Made by a program: the position numbers and the translations under genes
In this document: piece after piece, positions 20,383-41,480 of the stretch
How positions within the stretch are numbered: position 1 is the first letter of the stretch
How the letters are laid out: the number at the start of each line of letters is the position of its first letter
The notes under the pieces: model-generated
Database searches by the model: none
Seen by the model: the letters and a program-made list of their open reading frames with translations, nothing else
Told to the model about the DNA's origin: nothing
NCBI RefSeq assembly: GCF_021117385.1
Contig: NZ_CP088252.1
Span: forward strand, 682,001 to 746,000
Origin: Frateuria soli
GTDB taxonomy: Bacteria > Pseudomonadota > Gammaproteobacteria > Xanthomonadales > Rhodanobacteraceae
Reading direction: 5' to 3'
Length of the DNA: 64,000 bases

Positions 20383-20411
20383 TTGACACATCCGGGGGCG
20401 CTCGCGAGAAT
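20383..20411 (+). promoter_or_regulatory. Sigma70-type promoter for the tRNA-Tyr/Gly/Thr-tuf unit
   Basis: A perfect -35 TTGACA (20383-20388), a 17-base spacer and a -10 GAGAAT (20406-20411) lie 14 bases before tRNA-Tyr. The discriminator after the -10 is GC-containing, as expected of stringently controlled stable-RNA promoters. Confidence 0.75.
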
Positions 20412-20425
20412 AGCCGTTCTTTGTT

Positions 20426-20511
20426 GGAGGGATACCCAAGCGGCCAACGGGGGCAGACTGTAAATCTGCTGGCTTACGCCTTCGGTGGTTCGAATCCACC
20501 TCCCTCCACCA
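20426..20511 (+). tRNA. tRNA-Tyr(GTA)
   Basis: Acceptor GGAGGGA pairs with TCCCTCC. A long variable arm is present as expected of class II tRNAs, anticodon GTA is at 20460-20462, the T arm has GGTTCGAATCC, discriminator A, and CCA is encoded (20509-20511). Confidence 0.97.
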
Positions 20512-20542
20512 TCAAGACGAGTTCCGCGCAGGGTGTTGCCAG

Positions 20543-20616
<74 letters not shown>

Positions 20617-20697
20617 TTGATCTCGTCGCAGGATTTCCAGGGTTCGGCCGGATGCCGGATCAATCGCCACCTAAGGAAGGATGGCTGAAAGAACTTC

Positions 20698-20773
<76 letters not shown>

Positions 20774-20783
20774 TCTCACGCGG

Positions 20784-20826
20784 CTGCCGCCGGTCGCTCC
20801 GGGCCTACGGCAGGTTTTCTTTTTTT
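20784..20826 (+). terminator. Hairpin with T-tract between tRNA-Thr and tuf1
   Basis: CTGCCG (20784-20789) pairs with CGGCAG (20808-20813), with a possible inner CCGG/CCGG pairing, and is followed by GTTTTCTTTTTTTC. It looks like an intrinsic terminator or attenuator inside the tRNA-tuf unit, 27 bases before the EF-Tu start. The stem is moderate, so partial read-through is likely. Confidence 0.6.
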
Positions 20827-20853
20827 CATTGACTCCATCGGGGTTTAGCGCGC

Positions 20854-22044
<1,191 letters not shown>

Positions 22045-22050
22045 GAAAGC

Positions 22051-22144
22051 CGGGAATGGGAAATCGGGAATAGGGAATCGGAAGGGCTGGCGATCCGCCG
22101 CCCTTCCGGTTCTTCGATTCCCGATTTACCATTCCCGATTCCCG
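22051..22144. repeat. GGGAAT-type inverted repeat element (copy 3)
   Basis: The left arm (22051-22086, units of CGGGAATNGGGAA ending GGAAGGG) and the right arm (22101-22144, CCCTTCCGG to GATTCCCG) are imperfect reverse complements. The element starts 6 bases after the tuf1 stop and ends 8 bases before tRNA-Trp, followed by a short GTTTTTC. It is the third member of the family seen after prs and pth. Confidence 0.75.
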
Positions 22145-22152
22145 TTTTTCCT

Positions 22153-22228
<76 letters not shown>

Positions 22229-22307
22229 CCTTTCGAGGACCGATGACGGGGGCGGGTGGCGTCGATGACCGATCCGGTCACGGCGGTTCCTTCTCCCGGT
22301 CACTGCG

Positions 22308-22697
22308 ATGAATACCAAGGCAGAACAGCCGCGCGGCACGAGTGCCGCGGATATCGGCAAGCTGGTGCTGGCGGTGCTGGTGCTGGCGGCGGGCATCTTT
22401 GCCTACTCCTGGTTCGACAACACCGTCCCCGGCTCCGTGCGCCTGGCTGGCGTGCTGGTGGCGCTGGTGATCGCGCTGGCGATTGGCGCCTTCACTGGCC
22501 CGGGCCGCAAGGCGCGCAACTTCATCGCCGAATCCCAGTTCGAGATGCGCAAGGTCGTCTGGCCGACGCGCGACGAAACCCTCAAGACGACCCTCGTGAT
22601 CATTGCGGTCGTGATCGTGCTTTCGTTGCTGTTGGGTCTGATCGACCTGATCCTGAAGTCGGTCGTGCTCGACTGGCTGCTCAAACTAGGTTCGTAA
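22308..22697 (+). CDS. secE: Preprotein translocase subunit SecE
   Basis: SecE clamps SecY in the inner-membrane translocon. The product is 129 residues, the long gammaproteobacterial form with three membrane helices: about 17-35 (LVLAVLVLAAGIFAYSW), 45-62 and 97-125. The amphipathic conserved segment FEMRKVVWPTRDET precedes the last helix. No clear Shine-Dalgarno precedes the ATG. nusG follows after 10 bp, and the SecY partner is encoded at 49320. Confidence 0.96.
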   Translation: MNTKAEQPRGTSAADIGKLVLAVLVLAAGIFAYSWFDNTVPGSVRLAGVLVALVIALAIGAFTGPGRKARNFIAESQFEMRKVVWPTRDETLKTTLVIIAVVIVLSLLLGLIDLILKSVVLDWLLKLGS

Positions 22698-22707
22698 GGA
22701 GTAGCCC

Positions 22708-23268
22708 ATGACCAAGCGTTGGTACGTCGTTCACGCCTATTCGGGCTTCGAGAACCAGGTTCGCAAGTCGCTCTCCGAGCGCATCGCGCGCGCCGGCATG
22801 GAAGAGAAGTTCGGCGAAGTTCTGGTGCCGACCGAGGAAGTGATCGAGATGCGCGGCGGCCAGAAGCGCCGCAGCGAGCGCAAGTTCTTTCCGGGCTACG
22901 TGCTGGTGCAGATCGAAACCGATACCGAGGGCAAGTCCCCGCGCATCGACGATGAATGCTGGCACCTGGTCAAGGAAACGCCCAAGGTAATGGGCTTCAT
23001 CGGCGGCACTGCCGATCGCCCGCTGCCGATCCGTGACAGCGAAGCCGACGCCATCCTCAGCCGCGTGCGCGAGGGCGTCGAGAAGCCCAAGCCCAAGGTG
23101 CTTTTCGAGCCGGGCGAGATGGTTCGCGTCACCGAGGGTCCGTTCAACGACTTCAACGGCGTGGTCGAGGAAGTCAACTACGAGAAGAGCCGCCTGCGCG
23201 TAGCGGTGCTGATCTTCGGTCGTTCGACGCCGGTCGAGCTCGAGTTCGGGCAGGTCGAGAAGGCCTGA
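22708..23268 (+). CDS. nusG: Transcription termination/antitermination factor NusG
   Basis: NusG binds RNA polymerase and couples it to Rho or to ribosomal protein S10. The product is 186 residues: an NGN domain ([30 protein letters not shown]) and a C-terminal KOW domain ([19 protein letters not shown]). AAGGAG precedes the ATG. A 335-bp spacer separates it from rplK. Confidence 0.97.
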   Translation: MTKRWYVVHAYSGFENQVRKSLSERIARAGMEEKFGEVLVPTEEVIEMRGGQKRRSERKFFPGYVLVQIETDTEGKSPRIDDECWHLVKETPKVMGFIGGTADRPLPIRDSEADAILSRVREGVEKPKPKVLFEPGEMVRVTEGPFNDFNGVVEEVNYEKSRLRVAVLIFGRSTPVELEFGQVEKA

Positions 23269-23275
23269 TGCTCTG

Positions 23276-23420
23276 CTTCCTCTCCCCTCCGGGGAGAGGA
23301 TCGAGGTGAGGGGTCGGGGCTCGCGGGAAAACCCACCAGAGCCACGCCCTGATCCACGCCTCCCGCAAGAGCCGCCCTTCCACCCCAGCCCTCGCCCCGG
23401 CGGGCAGAGGGAGCAAGATC
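23276..23420. repeat. MITE-like element with degenerate terminal inverted repeats in the nusG-rplK spacer
   Basis: At the left end CCTCTCCCC (23279-23287) pairs perfectly with GGGGAGAGG (23291-23299), and GAGGTGAGGGG follows. At the right end CCACCCCAGCCCTCGCCCC to GCAGAGGGAG is a degenerate reverse complement of the left end. The roughly 140 bp between nusG and the rplK promoter hold no gene that I can support. Confidence 0.5.
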
Positions 23421-23439
23421 GCAGCCGCTGGCCCGCCAC

Positions 23440-23468
23440 TTGCTTAGAACTTGATCACTCCTTAAACT
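23440..23468 (+). promoter_or_regulatory. Candidate sigma70 promoter for rplKAJL-rpoBC
   Basis: TTGCTT (23440-23445), a 17-base spacer, then TAAACT (23463-23468). It is followed by a 9-bp hairpin and a leader of about 130 bases before rplK. Confidence 0.55.
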
Positions 23469-23477
23469 ACGCGGTTC

Positions 23478-23504
23478 CACGCCGAGGTCTTTCGACTCGG
23501 CGTG
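23478..23504 (+). promoter_or_regulatory. Leader hairpin upstream of rplK
   Basis: CACGCCGAG (23478-23486) pairs perfectly with CTCGGCGTG (23496-23504) across a 9-base loop, followed by a weakly T-rich TTCGCTTTTC. It starts just after the candidate promoter, so it would be at the 5' end of the transcript. It could be a 5' stabiliser or an attenuator. Confidence 0.5.
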
Positions 23505-23603
23505 TTCGCTTTTCGACGGCCTGCACGGAAAGCAGGCTCTCCACCGCCTGGATGGCAAGCACGCGAGGAGCCGCAAGGCGCCAGCACTCGCAAGGAAAAT
23601 CCC

Positions 23604-24032
23604 ATGGCAAAGAAAGTCGTCGGTTACATCAAACTGCAGGTCAAGGCCGGCCAGGCCAACCCGTCGCCGCCGGTGGGCCCCGCCCTCGGTCAGCGCGGCC
23701 TCAACATCATGGAATTCTGCAAGGCTTTCAATGCCGCCACGCAGAAGATGGAGCCGGGCCTGCCGATCCCCGTGATCATCACGGCCTACTCGGACCGCAG
23801 CTTCACCTTCATCACCAAGACCCCGCCCGCCACCGTGCTGATCAAGAAGGTCACCGGCGTCGCGAAGGGTTCGTCCAAGCCGAACACCGACAAGGTGGGC
23901 AAGATCACCCGCAAGCAGCTCGAAGACGTTGCGAAGCAGAAGGAGCCGGATCTGACGGCTGCGGATCTGGACGCCGCGGTGCGCACCATTGCCGGTAGCG
24001 CGCGCAGCATGGGCCTGGTGGTGGAGGGTTAA
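23604..24032 (+). CDS. rplK: 50S ribosomal protein L11
   Basis: L11 forms the base of the GTPase-associated stalk and is needed for RelA activation. The product is 142 residues with the family opening [29 protein letters not shown] and the rRNA-binding C-terminal domain ([22 protein letters not shown]). The start has AAGGAAAA upstream. rplA follows after 3 bp; in E. coli the pair is repressed translationally by L1, and the tight spacing would allow the same. Confidence 0.98.
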   Translation: MAKKVVGYIKLQVKAGQANPSPPVGPALGQRGLNIMEFCKAFNAATQKMEPGLPIPVIITAYSDRSFTFITKTPPATVLIKKVTGVAKGSSKPNTDKVGKITRKQLEDVAKQKEPDLTAADLDAAVRTIAGSARSMGLVVEG

Positions 24033-24035
24033 GAC

Positions 24036-24746
24036 ATGGCAAAGATCACCAAGCGTTTGAAGGCCGCCCAGGCCGCTGTGCAGCCGGGCAAGGTCTACGG
24101 GCTGGAAGACGCCCTGAACATCGTCAAGAACAACGCCAAGGCCAAGTTCGTCGAATCCGTCGACGTGGCCGTGCGCCTGGGCATCGACGCGAAGAAGTCC
24201 GACCAAGGCGTGCGCGGCTCCTCGCTGCTGCCCCATGGCACCGGCAAGACCATCAAGGTCGCCGTGTTCTGCCCGCCGGGCGAGAAGGCCGAGGCCGCCA
24301 AGGCCGCCGGTGCCGACGCGGTCGGCATGGATGACCTGGCCGAGCGCATGCAGGGCGGCGACATCGACTTCGGTCGCGTGATCGCCACGCCGGACGCGAT
24401 GCGCGTGGTCGGCAAGCTGGGTCAGCTGCTCGGTCCGCGCGGGCTGATGCCGAACCCGAAGGACGGTTCGGTCACCGCCGACGTGGTCACCGCGGTGAAG
24501 AACGCCAAGGCCGGCCAGGTGAAGTTCCGCAACGACAAGGCGGGCATCATCCACGCCACCATCGGCAAGGCCAACTTCGAGGCCGCGCAGCTCGCTGACA
24601 ACCTCAACGCGCTGATCGCCGACCTTCTGAAGGCGAAGCCGGCTGCGGCCAAGGGCCAGTACCTGCAGAAGGTCGCCCTGTCCAGCACGATGGGCGTGGG
24701 CGTGCCGGTGGATACCTCGTCGCTGAGCGCGGCCACCGCCAAGTAA
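24036..24746 (+). CDS. rplA: 50S ribosomal protein L1
   Basis: L1 builds the mobile E-site stalk and represses its own operon in E. coli. The product is 236 residues: the opening [11 protein letters not shown], then [21 protein letters not shown], and the signature [16 protein letters not shown]. It ends 338 bp before rplJ, a gap that contains the L10 leader region. Confidence 0.98.
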   Translation: MAKITKRLKAAQAAVQPGKVYGLEDALNIVKNNAKAKFVESVDVAVRLGIDAKKSDQGVRGSSLLPHGTGKTIKVAVFCPPGEKAEAAKAAGADAVGMDDLAERMQGGDIDFGRVIATPDAMRVVGKLGQLLGPRGLMPNPKDGSVTADVVTAVKNAKAGQVKFRNDKAGIIHATIGKANFEAAQLADNLNALIADLLKAKPAAAKGQYLQKVALSSTMGVGVPVDTSSLSAATAK

Positions 24747-25084
24747 GCCAGGTTCAAGCCCTCGCGCCACGCGGTGCGAGGGGAAGTTTTTGAGGGCAGT
24801 CCCCGGTTCCGGCCGGGGCAGCCGTCAAAGACCGCAGGCGCGATCGATGCGCGGCGACGACGGGCAGGGAGCTCGTTCATGGCAGGGAATCGCCGTCGCC
24901 GTGTCACCTCGATCGCTTAATCGGCCGCAAGGCCCGCCGGCGTAGATGGTGTCGCCCTTCTCTGGAATGCATGTTCTGGAAAGGCCACCACCAGGGATGC
25001 TCCGCATCCCCGACGTCAAGGATGGCGTCGCCCAGGACCGCAAGCGGCAGGAGCCGTGAGCGGAGTTCCAAGTGGAGGAGTGCA
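24747..25084 (+). promoter_or_regulatory. rplA-rplJ spacer, likely L10 leader
   Basis: No gene is visible in these 338 bases. Several stems can be drawn, including CCCCGG/CCGGGG near 24800-24816 and GGGATGCTCCGCATCCC at 24993-25009. Close to the start, the mRNA ends with GGAGG about 10 bases before the rplJ ATG. In proteobacteria this position holds the L10-L7/L12 binding leader that autoregulates rplJL translation, and a promoter may also be present. The assignment rests on position. Confidence 0.5.
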
Positions 25085-25609
25085 ATGGCTCTCAATCTGT
25101 CCCAGAAGCAAGAAGTAGTCGCCGAGCTGGCAGACGTCGCCGCGAAGGCCCACTCCTTGGTCGCCGCCGAGTACGCGGGCACCACGGTCGAGCAGATGAC
25201 CGCGATGCGCAAGAAGGCTCGCGAGTCGGGCGTGTTCCTGAAAGTTGTGAAGAACACGCTGGTCTCCCGCGCCGTGGCCGGTACCGAGTTCGAGGTCGTC
25301 AAGGACGCCCTGACCGGTCCGCTGCTGTACGCGTTCTCGACCGAGGAGCCCGGTGCCGCCGGGCGGCTGATCAAGGAATTTGCCAAGACCAACGACAAGC
25401 TCAAGCCGCGGCTCGTCTCGGTGGAGGGCAAGCTGCTGCCCGCCGAGCACGTCGACGTGCTGGCCTCGCTGCCGACCCGCGAGCAGGCGCTCGCGATGCT
25501 GGCCCGCGTGCTGGCCGAGCCGGCTTCGATGTTCGCTCGCGTGGTCAAGGCCGTGGCCGACAAGCAGGGTGGTGGCGAAGTCGCCGCCGAAGCCCCGGCA
25601 GAAGCCTGA
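25085..25609 (+). CDS. rplJ: 50S ribosomal protein L10
   Basis: L10 anchors the L7/L12 dimers to the ribosomal stalk. The product is 174 residues: the opening [19 protein letters not shown], the rRNA-binding domain ([15 protein letters not shown]), and a C-terminal helix that binds L7/L12 ([23 protein letters not shown]) with an Ala/Glu tail. The start has GGAGG upstream. rplL follows after 46 bp. Confidence 0.97.
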   Translation: MALNLSQKQEVVAELADVAAKAHSLVAAEYAGTTVEQMTAMRKKARESGVFLKVVKNTLVSRAVAGTEFEVVKDALTGPLLYAFSTEEPGAAGRLIKEFAKTNDKLKPRLVSVEGKLLPAEHVDVLASLPTREQALAMLARVLAEPASMFARVVKAVADKQGGGEVAAEAPAEA

Positions 25610-25655
25610 TCCGACGATCTTTTCCAAACGACTTTATTTCCAGAGGTAAAAACAA

Positions 25656-26027
25656 ATGTCCCTGACCAACGAACAGATCGTTGACGCCGTCGCCGCCAAG
25701 TCGCTGATGGAAGTGATGGACCTGGTGAAGGCCATCGAAGAGAAGTTCGGCGTGACCGCCGCCGCCCCGGTGATGGTTGCCGCCGGCCCGGCCGCTGCCG
25801 GTCCGGCTGCCGAGGAGCAGACCGAGTTCGACGTGATCCTGAAGTCCGCCGGCGACAAGAAGGTCGACGTGATCAAGGCCGTCCGCGCCATCACCGGCCT
25901 GGGCCTGAAGGAAGCGAAGGACCTGACCGAGGCCGGTGGCGTCGTGAAGGAAGCCGCTTCGAAGGAAGACGCTGCCAAGTTCAAGAAGGACCTGGAAGCT
26001 GCCGGCGCCACGGTCGAACTGAAGTAA
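25656..26027 (+). CDS. rplL: 50S ribosomal protein L7/L12
   Basis: L7/L12 recruits translation GTPases. The product is 123 residues: an N-terminal dimerisation helix pair, a flexible Ala/Gly/Pro hinge ([14 protein letters not shown]), and the globular domain [21 protein letters not shown] with [17 protein letters not shown] lies upstream. The following attenuator probably reduces rpoBC expression relative to the stalk proteins, as in E. coli. Confidence 0.98.
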   Translation: MSLTNEQIVDAVAAKSLMEVMDLVKAIEEKFGVTAAAPVMVAAGPAAAGPAAEEQTEFDVILKSAGDKKVDVIKAVRAITGLGLKEAKDLTEAGGVVKEAASKEDAAKFKKDLEAAGATVELK

Positions 26028-26070
26028 TCGGCGCCTTGCGCGCCGTCAGTTTGGCTTAGCGTCAAGCGAG

Positions 26071-26092
26071 CCTGGGGGCGAAAGCCCCCGGG
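26071..26092 (+). terminator. rplL-rpoB attenuator hairpin with GAAA tetraloop
   Basis: CCTGGGGGC (26071-26079) pairs with GCCCCCGGG (26084-26092) around a GAAA tetraloop, followed by only three T residues (CTTTG). It lies 44 bases after the rplL stop in the 284-bp spacer before rpoB. The weak T-tract suits a partial terminator, matching the known attenuator at this place in E. coli. Confidence 0.65.
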
Positions 26093-26311
26093 CTTTGCCC
26101 GTTGCAGAGGGATGTCTGCATGCGCCGCGGTTCATTGCGGTCCCAGGGATCCGGGGGAGCAAGAGACAGAAGGCAAGACTGAGAAGCTGGCGGCTTCTGA
26201 CTCCTGCTTTTTGACGCACCGGCGGTTGGTTCCGCCGGAAGCGACAGCCGATTTTTCATCATTAGCCGGTGTGTGCACCACCGGCGCCACTGCGAACCGA
26301 GGCGTCACCCC

Positions 26312-30472
<4,161 letters not shown>

Positions 30473-30567
30473 CCGTCGCGACCCGGCGCCCTGCGTCGGG
30501 TCGCCGACCAGCCTCAGCTTGAATCACGGACCTCTTACCGAAGAATTTGCTCCGACCGGAGACACCC

Positions 30568-34782
<4,215 letters not shown>

Positions 34783-34867
34783 GCCCTGAGGGCATTGCTC
34801 GCTGACATACGAAATGAGGTGCACGGATGCACCTCGTGTTCGGGTCAAGGAGGACACGGGCGTTTCC

Positions 34868-34897
34868 TTGCCTGGTGCAAGGTGCCCATGTTAAATT
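34868..34897 (+). promoter_or_regulatory. Candidate sigma70 promoter of the str operon
   Basis: TTGCCT (34868-34873), 17 bases, then TTAAAT (34891-34896), or 18 bases to TAAATT. The predicted start point near 34904 lies just before a 10-bp hairpin. Confidence 0.6.
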
Positions 34898-34907
34898 CCC
34901 GCTTCTT

Positions 34908-34939
34908 GGCAGACCGAGTTTCGGTCTGCCTTTATGTTT
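34908..34939 (+). terminator. Hairpin with T-rich tail at the rpoC-rpsL junction
   Basis: GGCAGACCGA (34908-34917) pairs perfectly with TCGGTCTGCC (34921-34930) across a 3-base loop, followed by TTTATGTTT. It could end rpoBC transcription, or, since a promoter lies just upstream, form the 5' end of the rpsL mRNA about 27 bases before the ATG. Confidence 0.7.
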
Positions 34940-34956
34940 CTCAGGAAAAGCTTCGC

Positions 34957-35331
34957 ATGACGACAGTCAACCAGCTGGTGCGCAAGAACCGCAGCCCGAA
35001 GACCTACAAGAGCGCTTCGCCGGCCCTGCAGAGCAGTCCGCAGCGCCGTGGCGTCTGCACGCGCGTGTACACCACCACCCCGAAGAAGCCGAACTCGGCG
35101 TTGCGCAAGGTCGCCAAGGTGCGCCTGACCAACGGTTACGAGGTCATCAGCTACATCGGTGGTGAAGGCCACAACCTGCAGGAGCACTCGGTCGTGCTGA
35201 TCCGCGGCGGCCGTGTGAAGGACCTGCCGGGCGTGCGCTACCACACCGTGCGCGGCAGCCTCGACTGCGCCGGCGTGACCAAGCGTCGCCAGGCTCGCTC
35301 CAAGTACGGCGCCAAGCGTCCGAAGAAGTAA
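34957..35331 (+). CDS. rpsL: 30S ribosomal protein S12
   Basis: S12 sits at the decoding centre. The product is 124 residues. The loop [18 protein letters not shown] and the loop [16 protein letters not shown] keep the family residues, including the Lys positions in both loops and the Asp in KDLPG that many bacteria methylthiolate. AGGA precedes the ATG. It heads the str operon with rpsG, fusA and tuf. Confidence 0.98.
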   Translation: MTTVNQLVRKNRSPKTYKSASPALQSSPQRRGVCTRVYTTTPKKPNSALRKVAKVRLTNGYEVISYIGGEGHNLQEHSVVLIRGGRVKDLPGVRYHTVRGSLDCAGVTKRRQARSKYGAKRPKK

Positions 35332-35370
35332 TCGCCTGCCGGCCCTGGTCCGGCGGCTCACATCGAAGTT

Positions 35371-35444
35371 GCGGCCATGGACGGTTGCCTTGAAGCGGAC
35401 CGGACGCTGCACAGGTAACGAACACATGCGGCCATGGAGGCCGC
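35371..35444 (+). repeat. GCGGCCATGGA direct repeat and hairpin in the rpsL-rpsG spacer
   Basis: GCGGCCATGGA occurs at 35371-35381 and again at 35428-35438. The second copy forms a hairpin GCGGCC-ATGGA-GGCCGC (35428-35444). The same core occurs in spacers before rplR and rplQ. In E. coli, S7 binds the corresponding rpsL-rpsG spacer to control translation; whether this hairpin plays that part is open. Confidence 0.55.
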
Positions 35445-35490
35445 TTTCGCGCGGACAGGATTGCCCGCAAATAAACAACGGACTCCAAAC

Positions 35491-35958
35491 ATGTCGCGTA
35501 AAGGTTCCCATCCCGCCCGCCTGGTCCTGCCGGACCCCAAGCACGGCAGCCAGCTGATCGCCCGCTTCATCAACATGGTGATGAAGAGCGGAAAGAAGTC
35601 GGTCGCCGAAAGCATCGTCTATGGCGCGCTGACCCATCTGGGTGAAAAGAACGCCGAGCCGGTGGCTCTGGTCGAGAAGGCGCTGGGCAACGTTGCTCCG
35701 GCGGTCGAGGTGAAGTCCCGTCGCGTCGGCGGCGCCACCTACCAGGTGCCGGTCGAAGTGCGCCCGGGTCGCCGCATGGCGCTGGCGATGCGCTGGGTGA
35801 TCGATGCCGCCCGCAAGCGTGGCGAGACCTCGATGCCGCGCAAGCTGGCCGCAGAGCTGCTGGAAGCCTCGGAGAACCGCGGCGGCGCGATCAAGAAGCG
35901 CGAAGAAACCCATCGCATGGCCGAGGCCAACAAGGCCTTCTCGCACTACCGCTGGTAA
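35491..35958 (+). CDS. rpsG: 30S ribosomal protein S7
   Basis: S7 nucleates assembly of the 30S head. The product is 155 residues, opening [20 protein letters not shown], with [24 protein letters not shown] and the end [19 protein letters not shown]. It lies 159 bp after rpsL, a longer gap than in E. coli, and 134 bp before fusA. Confidence 0.98.
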   Translation: MSRKGSHPARLVLPDPKHGSQLIARFINMVMKSGKKSVAESIVYGALTHLGEKNAEPVALVEKALGNVAPAVEVKSRRVGGATYQVPVEVRPGRRMALAMRWVIDAARKRGETSMPRKLAAELLEASENRGGAIKKREETHRMAEANKAFSHYRW

Positions 35959-35966
35959 GCGGTATG

Positions 35967-36020
35967 CCTTGCCGCCGCCTGCGGTGGTGGCAAGGAGTCA
36001 ATCCGCCAGTTGCGGCGGAT
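35967..36020 (+). promoter_or_regulatory. Two hairpins in the rpsG-fusA spacer
   Basis: CCTTGCCGCCGCC pairs with GGTGGTGGCAAGG (35967-35995), a 13-bp stem with two G-T pairs. ATCCGCC (36001-36007) pairs with GGCGGAT (36014-36020) and is followed by TTCTC. Neither has a strong T-tract, so processing or translational control is as likely as termination. Confidence 0.5.
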
Positions 36021-36092
36021 TTCTCATTGAAACCGAGGCCCGGACGGCCGCGACGAATCGAGGGCAGGGTTGCCCTGTACAGGTAAACATCC

Positions 36093-38210
<2,118 letters not shown>

Positions 38211-38225
38211 TTTTTCTAGCTTTAC

Positions 38226-38291
38226 TTAATTAGTGCGATCGGTCCCCTGGTCGCGAAAAACAAAAGCGGCCGTTCCGGCCGCACTAATTAA
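38226..38291 (+). promoter_or_regulatory. AT-rich 12-bp inverted repeat before tuf2
   Basis: TTAATTAGTGCG (38226-38237) and CGCACTAATTAA (38280-38291) are exact reverse complements. An inner GCGGCC/GGCCGC hairpin overlaps the right arm. The element fills the fusA-tuf2 spacer and contrasts with the GC-rich surroundings. It may be a terminator/processing structure or a control site for tuf2. Confidence 0.6.
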
Positions 38292-38316
38292 CCAGCTCTT
38301 TTCAGAGGTTGAAGTC

Positions 38317-39507
<1,191 letters not shown>

Positions 39508-39514
39508 GACTCTG

Positions 39515-39541
39515 GCGGCGGCCCTTCGGGGTCGCCGCTTT
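39515..39541 (+). terminator. Terminator after tuf2 with TTCG tetraloop
   Basis: GCGGCGGCCC (39515-39524) pairs with GGGTCGCCGC (39529-39538), with one G-T pair, around a C(TTCG)G tetraloop, followed by a short TTT. It lies 8 bases after the stop and ends the str operon. Confidence 0.75.
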
Positions 39542-39583
39542 CGCGTGGATGCCGGCAAGGCTGGCATCTCGCGCTGGATGGCT

Positions 39584-39591
39584 GCTATACT
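39584..39591 (+). promoter_or_regulatory. Possible extended -10 promoter upstream of rpsJ
   Basis: TGCTATACT (TG at 39583-39584, TATACT at 39586-39591) is a good extended -10 but lacks a recognisable -35. It is a second candidate promoter for the S10 operon, with low certainty. Confidence 0.3.
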
Positions 39592-39715
39592 TGCCAGCTT
39601 GACGGCTCCGGAGTTGCTCGGGGTCGATACCGCGAAATGAGGTGCAGGACGCGCTTCGAGTTCGCAGGCCCGGACGGCCCTCGCAACGTAATCATTGGTC
39701 GCAGATGACACTCTG

Positions 39716-39744
39716 TTGACCTTTGTTCGTGTGCGAGTTATAAT
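39716..39744 (+). promoter_or_regulatory. Strong sigma70 promoter of the S10 operon
   Basis: TTGACC (39716-39721), a 17-base spacer and a perfect TATAAT (39739-39744). The predicted start near 39751 lies at the base of a 9-bp hairpin. The leader is about 140 bases to the rpsJ ATG. The rest of the 385-bp tuf2-rpsJ gap holds no gene I can support. Confidence 0.88.
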
Positions 39745-39751
39745 TTTCTGT

Positions 39752-39784
39752 CTAGGCGAGCCGATTGTGCTCGCCTAGCTTTTT
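39752..39784 (+). terminator. 5'-end hairpin with T-tract in the S10 leader
   Basis: CTAGGCGAG (39752-39760) pairs perfectly with CTCGCCTAG (39770-39778), followed by CTTTTT. It would be transcribed from about the first nucleotide of the S10 mRNA. It looks like an attenuator; a 5' protective stem is the alternative because terminators rarely act so close to +1. In E. coli, L4 regulates this leader by attenuation further downstream. Confidence 0.7.
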
Positions 39785-39892
39785 CGCCCAGTACGCCCAG
39801 GCGTGCCGGGAAGCAGCAAAAAGGGTTGTGCGGAGCGGTGAGAAGCCACTCCGGGACAAGCATTTGTTCTTTCGATAACAGGACACGGTTTT

Positions 39893-40204
39893 ATGGCGAA
39901 CCAGAAGATTCGCATCCGCCTCAAGGCGTTCGATCATCGCCTGATCGACCGCTCGGCCAGCGAGATCGTCGAGACGGCCAAGCGCACCGGCGCTACGGTG
40001 CTCGGCCCCATCCCGCTCCCGACCAAGATCGAGCGCTACACCATCCTGGTCTCGCCGCACGTCGACAAGGACGCGCGCGACCAGTACGAAACGCGCACCC
40101 ACAAGCGTGTGCTCGACATCGTCGACCCCAACGACAAGACCGTGGACGCGCTCATGAAGCTTGACCTCGCCGCTGGCGTGGACGTCCAGATCAAGCTCGG
40201 CTGA
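39893..40204 (+). CDS. rpsJ: 30S ribosomal protein S10
   Basis: S10 belongs to the 30S head and binds NusB/NusG in transcription control. The product is 103 residues, opening [22 protein letters not shown] with [19 protein letters not shown] and the end DVQIKLG. AGGA lies upstream of the ATG. First gene of the S10 operon. Confidence 0.98.
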   Translation: MANQKIRIRLKAFDHRLIDRSASEIVETAKRTGATVLGPIPLPTKIERYTILVSPHVDKDARDQYETRTHKRVLDIVDPNDKTVDALMKLDLAAGVDVQIKLG

Positions 40205-40224
40205 GCGATAGACAGGATACGAAG

Positions 40225-40866
40225 ATGAGTATCGGACTGGTTGGCCGCAAGTGCGGCATGAGCCGGCTCTTCACTGAAGACGGACGCTCGATTCCGGTGA
40301 CGCTGATTGAAGCGACCCCGAACCGCGTCACCCAGCTGAAGACCGAAGACAACGATGGTTACACCGCGATCCAGGTCACCGCGGGCGTCAAGCGCGCCTC
40401 GCTGCTGACCCAGCCGGTGAAGGGCCACTACGCCAAGGCGAAGGTCGAGCCGGGTCGTGGCCTGTGGGAGTTCCGCGTTGCGGCCGAGGACCTCGGCAAG
40501 TACAGCGTCGGCGCCGAGATCAAGGCGGACGAGATCTTCTCGGCCGGCCAGATCGTCGACGTCGCCGGCGTCTCGAAGGGCAAGGGCTTCCAGGGCACGA
40601 TCAAGCGCCACAACTTCTCGATGGGCGACGCGACGCACGGTAACTCGCTGTCGCACCGCGCGCCGGGTTCGATCGGCCAGCGCCAGACGCCGGGCCGTGT
40701 GTTCCCGGGCAAGAAGATGGCCGGCCACATGGGTGCGGTGAACCGCACGCAGCAGGGTCTGGAAGTGGTCAAGGTCGACGCCGAGCGCCACCTGATCGCG
40801 GTCAAGGGCGCGGTGCCGGGTGCAACCGGCGGCGACGTCGTGATCCGCCCGACCACCAAGGGTTGA
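40225..40866 (+). CDS. rplC: 50S ribosomal protein L3
   Basis: L3 is an early assembly protein near the peptidyl-transferase centre. The product is 213 residues, opening [20 protein letters not shown], with the loop [37 protein letters not shown] at 40215 supports the start 20 bp after rpsJ. Confidence 0.98.
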   Translation: MSIGLVGRKCGMSRLFTEDGRSIPVTLIEATPNRVTQLKTEDNDGYTAIQVTAGVKRASLLTQPVKGHYAKAKVEPGRGLWEFRVAAEDLGKYSVGAEIKADEIFSAGQIVDVAGVSKGKGFQGTIKRHNFSMGDATHGNSLSHRAPGSIGQRQTPGRVFPGKKMAGHMGAVNRTQQGLEVVKVDAERHLIAVKGAVPGATGGDVVIRPTTKG

Positions 40867-40877
40867 GGAGAGACGCC

Positions 40878-41480
40878 ATGGAACTGAATGTCATTGGCGC
40901 CAAGCCGCTCAGCGTGTCCGAAGAGGTCTTCGGCACCGAGTTCAAGCAGGCCCTGATCCACCAGGTGGTGGTTGCGTACCAGGCCGGCGGTCGCGCCGGC
41001 ACCAAGGCGCAGCTGTCGCGTGGCGAGATGTCGGGCACCACCAAGAAGTTCAAGAAGCAGAAGGGCGGCGGCGCCCGTCACGGCGACTATCGCGCCCCGA
41101 TCTTTGTCGGCGGCGGCGTGACCTTCGCGGCCAAGCCCCGCAGCTTCGAGCAGAAGGTCAATCGCAAGGCCTACCGCGTCGCGATCCGCTCGATCCTGTC
41201 CGAACTGAACCGCCAGAACCGCCTGAAGGTCGTCGACGGCTTCGGCATCGAAGAGTCCAAGACCAAGGCGATGGTGGCCAAACTGGCCGAGCTGCAGGTG
41301 GCCGGTCGCGTGCTGCTGGTTTCCGAGGATGCCAACGAGGCGCTGTTCCTGGCCGCGCGCAACATCCCGTACCTGCACGTGCTCGACGTGATGGCGCTGA
41401 ACCCGGTCAGCCTGGTCGGCTCCGACTACGTCGTGCTGACCGCCGAGGCCGTGAAGAAGATCGAGGAATGGCTGGCATGA
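40878..41480 (+). CDS. rplD: 50S ribosomal protein L4
   Basis: L4 lines the exit tunnel and in E. coli represses the S10 operon at transcription and translation. The product is 200 residues from the ATG at 40878 (GAGGAG upstream). The extended tunnel loop reads [30 protein letters not shown]. Its stop overlaps the rplW start by 4 bp. Confidence 0.98.
   Translation: MELNVIGAKPLSVSEEVFGTEFKQALIHQVVVAYQAGGRAGTKAQLSRGEMSGTTKKFKKQKGGGARHGDYRAPIFVGGGVTFAAKPRSFEQKVNRKAYRVAIRSILSELNRQNRLKVVDGFGIEESKTKAMVAKLAELQVAGRVLLVSEDANEALFLAARNIPYLHVLDVMALNPVSLVGSDYVVLTAEAVKKIEEWLA

Noticed and set aside
24747-25084. A small protein gene in the rplA-rplJ spacer
   Set aside because: Short frames exist but lack ribosome binding sites and conserved features; the position and stems suit the L10 leader better.
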